Below, piece after piece: positions 1 through 13,046 of a stretch of 64,000 nucleotides of DNA. How positions within the stretch are numbered: position 1 is the first letter of the stretch; the number at the start of each line of letters is the position of its first letter. The notes beneath the pieces were generated by a model, which was given only the letters and a program-made list of their open reading frames with translations, searched no databases and had not been told where the DNA came from. The position numbers were made by a program, and so were the translations under genes. The DNA is from Brienomyrus brachyistius (lineage: Eukaryota; Chordata; Actinopteri; Osteoglossiformes; Mormyridae), in assembly GCF_023856365.1 (NCBI RefSeq), contig NW_026043019.1, positions 1 through 64,000 on the forward strand, read 5' to 3'.

Positions 1-170
1 GTTAATATGCTACACATGCTATGCTAATATACTAATATGCTAATATGCTAATATGCTACGCTAATATGCTAATATGCTAATACGCTAACACGCTATGCTA
101 ATATGCTAATATGCTAATATGCTATGCTAATATGCTAATATACTAATATGCTAATATGCTATGCTAATAT
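1..170 (+). repeat. Partial block before the first M0 landmark
   Basis: This is the truncated end of a domain I block that continues to the left of the window. It carries a CTACGCTAATATG variant and a CpG pair (about 80-97), in the same order as upstream of the M0 sites at 3624 and 6410. Bases 9-20 (GCTACACATGCT) differ from the usual GCTAACATGCT. Confidence 0.75.
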
Positions 171-184
171 GCAAATATGCAAAT
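169..184 (+). repeat. M0 landmark: paired exact octamer ATGCAAAT
   Basis: Two 8-mers carry T to A and read ATGCAAATATGCAAAT. The same pair recurs at about 3622, 6408, 9465, 13045 and 15815, always in domain I, each followed by M4 about 70-80 bp later. A single GCAAATATG, without the pair, occurs once per block in domain II blocks 1, 2 and 5, and more than once in block 3. Confidence 0.9.
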
Positions 185-3100
185 ATGCTAATATGCTAAT
201 ATGCTAATATGCTAATATGCTAATATGCTATGCTAATATGCTATGGTAATATGCTAATATGCTAATACGCTAACACGCTATGCTAATATGCTATGCTAAT
301 ATGCTATGCTAATATGCTAATATGCTAATATACTATGCTAATATGCTAATATGCTAATATGCTAATATACTATGCTAATATGCTAATATGCTAATATGCT
401 AATATGCTATGCTAATATGCTAATATGTTAATATGCTAACACGCTATGCTAATATGCTAATATGCTATGCTAATATGGTAATATGTTAATATGCTATGCT
501 AATATACTAATATGTTAATATGCTAATATGCTAATATGCTATGTTAATATGCTAATATGCTAATATGCTAATATGCTATGCTAATATGCTAATATGCTAA
601 CACGCTATGCTAATATGCTAATATGCTAATATGCTAATATGCTAATACGCTAATATGCTAACACGCTATGCTAATATGCTAATATGCTAATATGCTAATA
701 TGCTATGCTAATATGCTAATATGCTAATACGCTAACACGCTATGCTAATATGCTATGCTAATATGCTAATATGCTAATATACTATGCTAATATGCTAATA
801 TGCTAATATGCTAATATGCTATGCTAATATGCTAATATGCTAATATGCTAATATGCTAATATGCTAATATGCTATGCTAATATGCTAATATGCTAATACG
901 CTAACACGCTATGCTAATATGCTAATATGCTAATATGCTAATATGCTAATATGCTAATATGCTATGCTAATATGCTATGCTAATATACTAATATGCTAAT
1001 ATGCTAATATGCTATATTAATATGCTAATATGCTAATATGCTATGCTAATATACTAATATGCTAATATGCTATGCTAATATGCTAATATGCTAATATGCT
1101 AATATGCTAATATGCTAATATGCTAATATGCTATGCTAATATACTAATATGCTAATATGCTATGCTAATATGCTATATTAATATGCTAATATGCTAATAC
1201 GCTAACACGCTATGCTAATATGCTATGCTAATATGCTATGCTAATATGCTATGCTAATATGCTATGCTAATATGCTAATATGCTAATATGTTAATATGCT
1301 AATATACTATGCTAATATGCTAATATGCTAATATGCTAATATGCTATGCTAATATGCTAATATGCTAATATGCTATGCTAATATGCTAATATGCTAATAT
1401 GTTAATATGCTAACACGCTATGCTAATATGCTAATATGCTATGCTAATATGGTAATATGCTAATATGCTATGCTAATATACTAATATATTAATATGCTAA
1501 TATGCTAATATGCTATGCTAATATGCTAATATGCTAATATGCTAATATGTTAATATGCTAACACGCTATGCTAATATGCTAATATGCTATGCTAATATGG
1601 TAATATGCTAATATGCTATGCTAATATACTAATATGTTAATATGTTAATATGCTAATATGCTATGCTAATATGCTAATATGCTAATATGCTAATATGCTA
1701 TGCTAATATGCTAATATGCTAATATGCTATGCTAATATGTTAATATGTTAATATGCTAATATGCTAATATGCTATGCTAATATGCTAATATGCTAATATG
1801 CTAATACGCTAACACGCTATGCTAATATGCTAATATACTAATATGCTAATATGCTATGCTAATATGCTATGCTAATATGCTATGCTAATATGCTATGTTA
1901 ATATGCTAATATGCTAATATGCTAATATGCTAATATGCTAATATACTATGTTAATATGCTAATATGCTAATATGCTAATATGCTATGCTAATATGCTAAT
2001 ATGCTAATACGTTAACACGCTATGCTAATATGCTAATATGCTAATATGCTATGCTAATATGCTAATATGCTAATATGCTATGCTAATATGCTAATATGCT
2101 ATGCTAATATGCTAATATGCTAATATGCTAATATGCTAACACCTTATACTATGCTAATATGCTAATATGCTAATATGTTAATATGCTAATATGCTATGTT
2201 AATATGCTAATATGCTAATATGCTATGCTAATATGCTAATATGCTAATACGCTAACACGCTATGCTAATATGCTAATATGCTAATATGCTAATATGCTAA
2301 TATACTATGCTAATATGCTAATATGCTAATATGCTAATATGTTATGCTAATATGCTAATATGCTAATATGCTATGCTAATATGCTAATATGCTAATATGC
2401 TAATATGCTAATATGCTATGCTAATATGCTAATATGCTAATATGCTAACACGCTATGCTAATATGCTAATATGCTAATATGCTAATATGCTAACACGCTA
2501 TGCTAATATGCTAATATGCTAATATGCTAATATGCTATGCTAATATGCTAATATGCTAATACGCTAACACGCTATGCTAATATGCTATGCTAATATGCTA
2601 ATATGCTAATATGCTAATATGTTAATATGCTATGCTAATATGCTAATATGCTAATTTGCTAATATGCTATGCTAATATGCTAATATGCTAATATGCTAAT
2701 ACGCTAACACGCTATGCTAATATGCTAATATGCTAATATGCTAATATGCTATGCTAATATGCTAATATGCTAATATGCTAATATGCTAATATGCTATGCT
2801 AATATGCTAATATGCTAATATGCTAATATGCTAATATGCTATGCTAATATGCTAATATGCTAATATGCTAATATGCTAATATGCTAACACGCTATGCTAA
2901 TATGCTAATATGCTAATATGCTAATATGCTATGTTAATATGCTAATATGCTAATATGCTAATATGCTAATATGCTATGCTAATATGCTAATATGCTAATA
3001 TGCTAATATGATAATATGCTAATATGCTAATATGCTAATATGCTAATATGCTAATACGCTAACACGCTATGCTAATATGCTAATATGCTATGCTAATATG

Positions 3101-3623
3101 CTAATATGCTAATATGCTAATATGCTAATATGCTAATATACTATGCTAATATGTTAATATGCTAATATGCTAATATGCTAATATGCTAATATGCTAATAC
3201 GCTAATATGCTAACACGCTATGCTAATATGCTAATATGCTAATATGCTAATATGCTATGCTAATATGCTAATATGCTAATATGCTAATATGCTAATATGC
3301 TAATATGCTAATATGCTAATACGCTAACACGCTATGCTAATATGCTATGCTAATATACTAATATGCTATGCTAATATGCTAATATGTTAATATGCTAATA
3401 TGCTAATATGTTAATATGCTAATATGCTATGCTAATATGCTAATATGCTAATACGTTAATATGCTAACATGCTATGCTAATATGCTAATATGCTAATATG
3501 CTACGCTAATATGCTAATATGCTAATACGCTAACACGCTATGCTAATATGCTAATATGCTAATATGCTATGCTAATATGCTAATATGCTAATATGCTAAT
3601 ATGCTAATATGCTATGCTAATAT
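171..3623 (+). repeat. Domain I block 1 (3.45 kb)
   Basis: The block starts at M0 and has M4 at about 243. A GCTAACACCTTATAC variant lies near 2138, AATTTGC near 2653 and TATGATAATATG near 3008. It is about 660 bp longer than the next block. The extra length lies left of the CCTTATAC marker, where a segment containing AATATGGTAATATG occurs at about 474, 1450 and 1607; the last two copies sit about 158 bp apart and look like a tandem duplication. It is a longer relative of the blocks at 3624 and 13047. Confidence 0.75.
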
Positions 3624-6409
3624 GCAAATATGCAAATATGCTAATATGCTAATATGCTAATATGCTAATATGCTAATATGCTATGCTAATATGCTATGGT
3701 AATATGCTAATATGCTAATACGCTAACACGCTATGCTAATATGCTATGCTAATATGCTATGCTAATATGCTAATATGCTAATATACTATGCTAATATGCT
3801 AATATGCTAATATGCTAATATGCTATGCTAATATGCTAATATGCTAATATGCTATGCTAATATGCTAATATGTTAATATGCTAACACGCTATGCTAATAT
3901 GCTAATATGCTATGCTAATATGCTAATATGCTAATATGCTATGCTAATATGCTATGCTAATATGCTATGCTAATATGCTAATATGCTAATATGCTATACT
4001 AATATGCTAATATGCTAATATGCTATGTTAATATGCTAATATGCTAATATGCTATGCTAATATGCTAATATGCTAATATGCTAATATGCTATGCTAATAT
4101 GCTAATATGCTAATATGCTATGCTAATATGCTATATTAATATGCTAATATGCTAATACGCTAACACGCTATGCTAATATGCTATGCTAATATGCTATGCT
4201 AATATGCTATGCTAATATGCTAATATGCTAATATGTTAATATGCTAATATACTATGCTAATATGCTAATATGCTAATATGCTAATATGCTAATATACTAT
4301 GCTAATATGTTAATATGCTAATATGCTATGCTAATATGCTAATATGCTAATATGTTAATATGCTAACACGCTATGCTAATATGCTAATATGCTATGCTAA
4401 TATGGTAATATGCTAATATGCTATGCTAATATACTAATATGTTAATATGCTAATATGCTAATATGCTAATATGTTATGCTAATATGCTAATATGTTAATA
4501 TGCTAATATGCTATGCTAATATGCTAATATGCTAATATGCTAATATGCTAATATGCTATGCTAATATGTTAATATGCTAATATGCTAATATGCTAATATG
4601 CTATGCTAATATGCTAATATGCTAATATGCTAATACGCTAACACGCTATGCTAATATGCTAATATACTAATATGCTAATATGCTATGCTAATATGCTATG
4701 CTAATATGCTATGCTAATATGCTATGTTAATATGCTAATATGCTAATATGCTAATATGCTAATATGCTAATATACTATGCTAATATGCTAATATGCTAAT
4801 ATGCTAATATGCTATGCTAATATGCTAATATGCTATGCTAATATGCTAATATGCTAATACGTTAACACGCTATGCTAATATGCTAATATGTTAATATGCT
4901 AATATGTTATGCTAATATGCTATGCTAATATGTTAATATGCTAATATGCTAATATGCTAATATGCTAATATGCTAATATGCTAACACCTTATACTATGCT
5001 AATATGCTAATATGCTAATATGCTAATATGCTAATATGCTATGTTAATATGCTAATATGCTAATATGCTAATATGCTATGCTATGCTAATATGCTAATAT
5101 GCTAATACGCTAACACGCTATGCTAATATGCTAATATGCTAATATGCTAATATACTATGCTAATATGCTAATATGCTAATATGCTAATATGCTATGCTAA
5201 TATGCTAATATGCTAATATGCTATGCTAATATGCTAATATGCTAATATGCTAATATGCTAATATGCTATGCTAATATGCTATGCTAATATGCTAATATGC
5301 TAATATGCTAACACGCTATGCTAATATGCTAATATGCTAATATGCTAATATGCTATGCTAATATGCTAATATGCTAATACGCTAACACGCTATGCTAATA
5401 TGCTATGCTAATATGCTAATATGCTAATATGCTAATATGTTAATATGCTATGCTAATATGCTAATATGCTAATTTGCTAATATGCTATGCTAATATGCTA
5501 ATATGCTAATACGCTAACACGCTATGCTAATATGCTAATATGCTAATATGCTAATATGCTATGCTAATATGCTAATATGCTAATATGCTAATATGCTAAT
5601 ATGCTATGCTAATTTGCTAATATGCTAATATGCTAATATGCTAATATGCTAATATGCTATGCTAATATGCTAATATGCTAATATGCTAACACGCTATGCT
5701 AATATGCTAATATGCTAATATGCTAATATGCTATGCTAATATGCTAATATGCTATGCTAATATGCTAATATGTTAATATGCTAATATGATAATATGCTAA
5801 TATGCTAATATGCTAATATGCTAATACGTTAACACGCTATGCTAATATGCTAATATGCTATGCTAATATGCTAATATGCTAATATGCTAATATGCTAATA
5901 TGCTAATATGCTAATATACTATGCTAATATGTTAATATGCTAATATGCTAATATGCTAATATGCTAATATGCTAATACGCTAATATGCTAACACGCTATG
6001 CTAATATGCTAATATGCTAATATGCTAATATGCTATGCTAATATGCTAATATGCTAATATGCTAATATGCTAATATGCTAATATATTAATACGCTAACAC
6101 GCTATGCTAATATGCTAATATGCTAATATACTAATATGCTATGCTAATATGCTAATATGTTAATATGCTAATATGCTAATATGTTAATATGCTAATATGC
6201 TATGCTAATATGCTAATATGCTAATACGTTAATATGCTAACATGCTATGCTAATATGCTAATATGCTAATATGCTACGCTAATATGCTAATATGCTAATA
6301 CGCTAACACGCTATGCTAATATGCTAATATGCTAATATGCTATGCTAATATGCTATGCTAATATGCTAATATGCTAATATGCTAATATGCTAATATGCTA
6401 TGCTAATAT
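3624..6409 (+). repeat. Domain I block 2 (2.79 kb)
   Basis: Landmarks in order: M0 (3624), M4 (about 3694), AATATGGTAATATG (about 4399), GCTAACACCTTATAC (about 4983), a doubled 5-mer (about 5075), AATTTGC (about 5472 and 5611), TATGATAATATG (about 5787). The block at 13047-15816 shows the same markers in the same order at nearly the same offsets and has nearly the same length (2786 against 2770). These two are the clearest pair of HOR copies in domain I. Confidence 0.82.
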
Positions 6410-9400
6410 GCAAATATGCAAATATGCTAATATGCTAATATGCTAATATGCTAATATGCTATGCTAATATGCTATGGTAATATGCTAATATGCTAATACG
6501 CTAACACGCTATGCTAATATGCTATGCTAATATGCTATGCTAATATGCTAATATGCTAATATACTATGCTAATATGCTAATATGCTAATATGCTAATATG
6601 CTATGCTAATATGCTAATATGCTAATATGCTATGCTAATATGCTAATATGTTAATATGCTAACACGCTATACTAATATGCTAATATGCTATGCTAATATG
6701 GTAATATGTTAATATGCTATGCTAATATACTAATATGTTAATATGCTAATATGCTAATATGCTATGCTAATATGCTAATATGCTAATATGCTAATATGCT
6801 ATGCTAATATGCTAATATGCTAATATGCTAATATGCTAATATGCTAATATGTTAATATGCTAATATACTAATATGCTAATATGCTAATATACTAATATGC
6901 TATGCTAATATGCTAATATGCTAATATGCTAATATGCTATGCTAATATGCTAATATGCTAATACGCTAACACGCTATGCTAATATGCTAATATACTAATA
7001 TGCTAATATGCTATGCTAATATGCTATGCTAATATGCTATGCTAATATGCTAATATGTTAATATGCTAATATGCTAATATGCTAATATGCTAATATACTA
7101 TGCTAATATGCTAATATGCTAATTTGCTAATATGCTATTCTAATATAATATGCTAATATGCTAATATGCTATGCTAATATGCTAATATGCTAATACGTTA
7201 ACACGCTATGCTAATATGCTAATATGCTAATATGTTATGCTAATATGCTATGCTAATATGCTAATATGTTAATATGCTAATATGCTATACTAATATGCTA
7301 ATATGCTAATACGCTAACACGTTATACTATGCTAATATGCTATGCTAATATGCTAATATGTTAATATGCTAATATGCTATACTAATATGCTAATATGCTA
7401 ATACGCTAACACGTTATACTATGCTAATATGCTAATATGCTAATATGCTAATATGCTATGTTAATATGCTAATATGCTAATATGCTAATATGCTATGCTA
7501 ATATGCTAATATGCTAATACGCTAACACGCTGCTAATATGCTAATATGCTAATATACTAATATGCTAATATGCTATGCTAATATGCTAATATGCTAATAT
7601 GCTAATATGCTAATATGCTATGCTAATATGCTAATATGCTAATATGCTAATATGCTATGCTAATATGCTAATATGCTAATATGCTAACACGCTATGCTAA
7701 TATGCTATGCTAATATGCTAATATGCTTAAATGCTATGCTAATATGCTAACATGCTAATATGCTAACATGCTAATATGCTAATATGCTAATTTGCTAATA
7801 TGCTAATATGCTATGCTAATATGCTAATATGCTAATATGCTAATATGCTATGCTAATATGCTAATATGCTAATATGCGAATATGCTAATATGCTATGCTA
7901 ATATGCTAATATGCTAATATGCTATGCTAATATGCTAATATATTAATATGCTAATATGCTAATATGCTAATATGCTATGCTAATATGCTAATATGTTAAT
8001 ATGTTAATATGCTAATATGCTAATATGCTAATACGCTAATATGCTAACACGCTATGCTAATATGCTAATATGCTAATATGCTATGCTAATATGCTAATAT
8101 GCTAATACGCTAACACGCTAACACGCTATGCTAATATGCTAATATGCTAATATGCTATGCTAATATGCTAATATGCCAATATGCTAATATGCTATGCTAA
8201 TATGCTAATACGCTAATATGCTAACATGCTATGCTAATATGCTAATATGCTAATATGCTATGCTAATATGCTAATATGCTAATACGCTAACACGCTATGC
8301 AAATATGCTAATATGCTAATATGCTATGCTAATATGCTAATATGCTAATATGTTAATATGCTAATATACTATGCTAATATATTAATATGCTAATATGCTA
8401 ATATGCTAATATGCTAATATGCTATGCTAATACGCTAATATGCTAACACGTTATGCTAATATGCTAATATGCTAATATGCTATGCTAATATGCTAATATG
8501 CTATGCTAACTATGCTAAATGCTAATATGCATAATATGCTAATATTGCTAACACGATATGCTATGCTAATATGCTAATATGCTAATATGCTAACACGCTA
8601 TGCTAATATGCTAATATGCTAATATGCTAATATGTTAATAAGCTAATATGCTAATATGCTAATATGCTAATATGCTATGCTAATTTGCTAATATGTTACA
8701 TATGCTAATGCGCTAATATGCTAACACGCTATGCTAATATGCTAATATGCTAATATGCTAATATGCTATGCTAATATGCTAATATGCTAATACGCTAATA
8801 TGCTAACACGCTATGCTAATATGCTAATATGCTAATATGCTAATATGCTATGCTATGCTAATTTGCTAATATGCTAATGTGCTAATATGTTAATATGCTA
8901 ACACGCTATGCTAATATGCTAATATGCTAATACGCTAATATGCTAACACGCTATGCTAATATGCTAATATGCTAATATGCTAATATGCTAATATGCCATG
9001 CTATATTTGCTAATATGCTAATGTGCTAATATGCTAATATGCTAATACGCTAATATGCTAACACGCTATGCTAATATGCTAATATGCTAATATGCTAATA
9101 TGCTATGCTAATATGCTAATATGCCTAATATGCTAATATGCTAATATGCTAATACGCTAACACAGCTATGCTAATATGCTATGCTAATATACTAATATGC
9201 TATGCTAATATGCTAATATGTTAATATGCTAATATGCTAATATGTTAATATGCTAATATGCTATGCTAATATGCTAATATGCTAATACGTTAATATGCTA
9301 ACATGCTATGCTAATATGCTAATATGCTAATATGCTAATATGCTACGCTAATATGCTAATATGCTAATACGCTAACACGCTATGCTAAATATGCTAATAT

Positions 9401-9466
9401 GCTAATATGCTATGCTAATATGCTAATATGCTAATATGCTAATATGCTAATATGCTATGCTAATAT
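6410..9466 (+). repeat. Domain I block 3 (3.06 kb), with M1 and M3
   Basis: This block differs from blocks 1 and 2. After M0 and M4 it carries M1 at 7136, a GTTAAC site near 7199, GTTATAC at 7321 and again at 7413, a GCTGCT three-base slip near 7528, M3 at 7725, and AATGCG near 8709. M1 and M3 are also the landmarks of domain II, so this block is the type most like the later cassette. The last kilobase, from about 8.5 kb, contains private indels. Confidence 0.78.
7237..7420 (+). repeat. 92-bp tandem duplication inside block 3
   Basis: A segment ending in CTAACACGTTATACTAT occurs twice in direct succession, about 7237-7328 and 7329-7420. Both copies contain one GTTAATAT and one GCTATACTAAT variant in the same order. 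The equivalent place in the next HOR copy (GTTATAC near 16741) has it once, so this is a local gain of whole units. Confidence 0.85.
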
Positions 9467-12400
9467 GCAAATATGCAAATATGCTAATATGCTAATATGC
9501 TAATATGCTAATATGCCTAATATGCTATGCTAATATGCTATGGTAATATGCTAATATGCTAATACGCTAACACGCTATGCTAATATGCTATGCTAATATG
9601 CTATGCTAATATGCTAATATGCTAATATACTATGCTAATATGCTAATATGCTAAATATGCTAATATGCTATGCTAATATGCTAATATGCTAATATGCTAT
9701 GCGCTAATATGCTAATATGTTAATATGCTAACACGCTATGCTAATATGCTAATATGCTATGCTAATATGCTAATATGCTAATATGCTATGCTAATATTGC
9801 TATGCTAATATGCTATGCTAATATGCTAATATGTTAATATGCTAATATGCTATACAAATATGCTAATATGCTAATATGCTATGCTAATATGCTAATATGC
9901 TAATATGCTATGCTAATATGCTAATATGCTAATATGCTTAATATGCTATGCTAATATACTAATATGCTAATATGCTATGCTAATATGCTATATAATATGC
10001 TAATATGCTAATACGCTAACACGCTATGCTAATATGCTATGCTAATATGCTATGCTAATATGCTATGCTAATATGCTAATATGCTAATATGTTAATATGC
10101 TAATATACTATGCTAATATGCTAATATGCTAATATGCTAATATGCTAATATACTATGCTAATATGTTAATATGCTAATATGCTATGCTAATATGCTAATA
10201 TGCTAATATGTTAATATGCTAACACGCTATGCTAATATGCTAATATGGCTATGCTAATATGGTAATATGCTAATATGCCTATGCTAATATACTAATATGT
10301 TAATATGCTAATATGCTAATATGCTATGCTAATATGCTAATATGTTAATATGCTAATATGCTATGCTAATATGCTAATATGCTAATATGCTAATATGCTA
10401 TGCTAATATGTTAATATGCTAATATGCTAATATGCTAATATGCTATGCTAATATGCTAATATGTTAATATGCTAATACGCTAACACGCTATGCTAATATG
10501 CCTAATATACTAATATGCTAATATGCTATGCTAATATGCTATGCTAATATGCTATGCTAATATGCTATGTTAATATGCTAATATGTTAATATGCTAATAT
10601 GCTAATATGCTAATATACTATGCTAATATGCTAATATGCTAATATGCTAATATGCTATGCTAATATGCTAATATGCTATGCTAATATGCTAATATGCTAA
10701 TACGTTAACACGCTATGCTAATATGCTAATATGCTAATATGCTAATATGTTATGCTAATATGCTATGCTAATATGTTAATATGCTAATATGCTAATATGC
10801 TAATATGCTATGCTAATATGCTAATATGCTAATATGCTAATATGCTAACACCTTATACTATGCTAATATGCTAATATGCTTAATATGCTAATATGCTATG
10901 TTAATATGCTAATATGCTAATATGGCTAATATGCTATGCTATGCTAATATGCTAATATGCTAATACGCTAACACGCTATGCTAATATGCTAATTTGCTAA
11001 TATGCTAATATCTATGCTAATATGCTAATATGCTAATATGCTAATATGCTATGCTAATATGCTAATATGCTAATATGCTATGCTAATATGCTAATATGCT
11101 AATATGCTAATAGAATGCTAATATACTAATATGCTAATATGCTATGCTATTATGCTAATTGCTAATATGCTAATATGCTAATATGCTATGCTAATATGCT
11201 AATATGCTAATATGCTAATATGCTATGCTAATTGCTAATATGCTAATATGCTAACACGCTATGCTAATATGCTATGCTAATATGCTAATATGCTTTAAAT
11301 GCTAAGCTACTATGCTAACATGCTAATATGCTAACATGCTAATATGCTAATATGCTAATTTGTTAATATGCTAATATGCTATGCTAATATGCTAATATGC
11401 TAATATGCTAATATGCTATGCTAATATGCTAATATGCTAATATTGCGAATATGCTAATATGCTATGCTAATATGCTAATATGCTAATATGCTATCGCTAA
11501 TATGCTAATATATTAATATGCTAATATGCTAATATGCTAATATGCTATGCTAATATGCTAATATGTTAATATGTTAATATGCTAATATGCTATATACGCT
11601 AATATGCTAACACGCTATGCTAATATGCTAATATGCTAATATGCTATGCTAATATGCTAATATGCTAATACGCTAACACGCTATGCTAATATGCTAATAT
11701 GCTAATATGCTAATGCTATGCTATATGCTAATATGCTAAATATGCTAATATGCTATGCTAATATGCTAAATACGCTAATATGCTAACATGCTATGCTAAA
11801 TATGCTAATATGCTAATATGCTATGCTAATATGCCTAATAATGCTAATACGCTAACACGCTATGCAAATATGCTAATATGCTAATATGCTATGCTAATAT
11901 GCTAATATGCTAATATGCTAATATGTTAATATGCTAATATACTATGCTAATATATTAATATGCTAATATGCTAATATGCTAATATGCTAATATGCTAATA
12001 TGCTAATATGCTATGCTAATACGCTAATATGCTAACACGTTATGCTAAATATATGCTAATATGCTAATATGCTATGCTAATATGCTAATATGCTATGCTA
12101 ATATGCTAATATGCTAATATGCTAATATGCTAATATGCTAACACGATATGCTATGCTAATATGCTAATATGCTAATATGCTAACACGCTATGCTAATATG
12201 CTAATATGCTAATATGCTAATATGTTAATAAGCTAATATGCTAATATGCTAATATGCTAATGCTAATTTGCTAATATGTTAATATGCTAATGCGGCTAAT
12301 ATGCTAACACGCTATGCTAATAAGCTAATATGCTAATATGCTAATATGCTATGCTAATATGCTAATATGCTAATACGCTAATATGCTAACACGCTATGCA

Positions 12401-13015
12401 AATATGCTAATATGCTAATATGCTAATATGCTATGCTATGCTAATTTGCTAAATATGCCTAATGTGCTAATATGTTATATGCTAACACGCCTATGCTAAT
12501 ATGCTAATATGCTATACGCTAATATGCTAACACGCTATTGCTAATATGCTAATATGCTAATATGCTAATATGCTAATATGCCATGCTAATTTGCTAATAT
12601 GCTAATGTGCTAATATGCTAATATGCTAATACGCTAATATGCTAACACGCTATGCTAATATGCTAATATGCTAATATGCTAATATGCTATGCTAATATGC
12701 TAATATGCTAATATGCTAATATGCTAATATGCTAATACGCTAACACGCTATGCTAATATGCTATGCTAATATACTAATATGCTATGCTAATATGCTAATA
12801 TGTTTAATATGCTAATATGCTAATATGTTAATATGCTAATATGCTATGCTAATATGCTAATATGCTAATACGTTAATATGCTAACATGCTATGCTAATAT
12901 GCTAATATGCTAATATGCTAATATGCTACGCTAATATGCTAATATGCTAATACGCTAACACGCTATGCTAATATGCTATATGCTAATATGCTATGCTAAT
13001 ATGCTAATATGCTAT
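8495..13015. other. Segment rich in grid-breaking indels
   Basis: Private 1-3 base insertions and deletions occur roughly every 100 bp here and are scarce on either side. Examples: GCTAACTATGCTAAATGC (about 8506), GTTACATATGC (8696), CACAGCTATG (9163), AATATTGC (9795), ATGGCTATG (10245), TAGAATGC (11111), TATCGC (11493), GCGGCTAAT (12292), TATTGC (12537), GTTTAAT (12803). They break the 8/5 grid and mostly do not recur in other HOR copies. Poor consensus (low coverage, or a patch from one noisy read) is the simplest reading; an older, decayed segment is the alternative. Confidence 0.8.
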
Positions 13016-13046
13016 ATGCTAATATGCTAATATGCTATGCTAATAT
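9467..13046 (+). repeat. Domain I block 4 (3.58 kb), apparent chimera
   Basis: The head resembles the 3624/13047 type: GCTAACACCTTATAC lies 1380 bp after M0 (10847), exactly as in the block at 13047. The tail resembles the 6410 type: an M3-like GCTTTAAATGC at 11292 lies 1755 bp before the next M0 (7725 lies 1742 bp before its own) and AATGCG follows near 12292. The switch is near 11.1 kb, next to the odd bases AATAGAATGC. The block lies almost wholly in the indel-rich segment, so a misjoin cannot be excluded. Confidence 0.65.
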
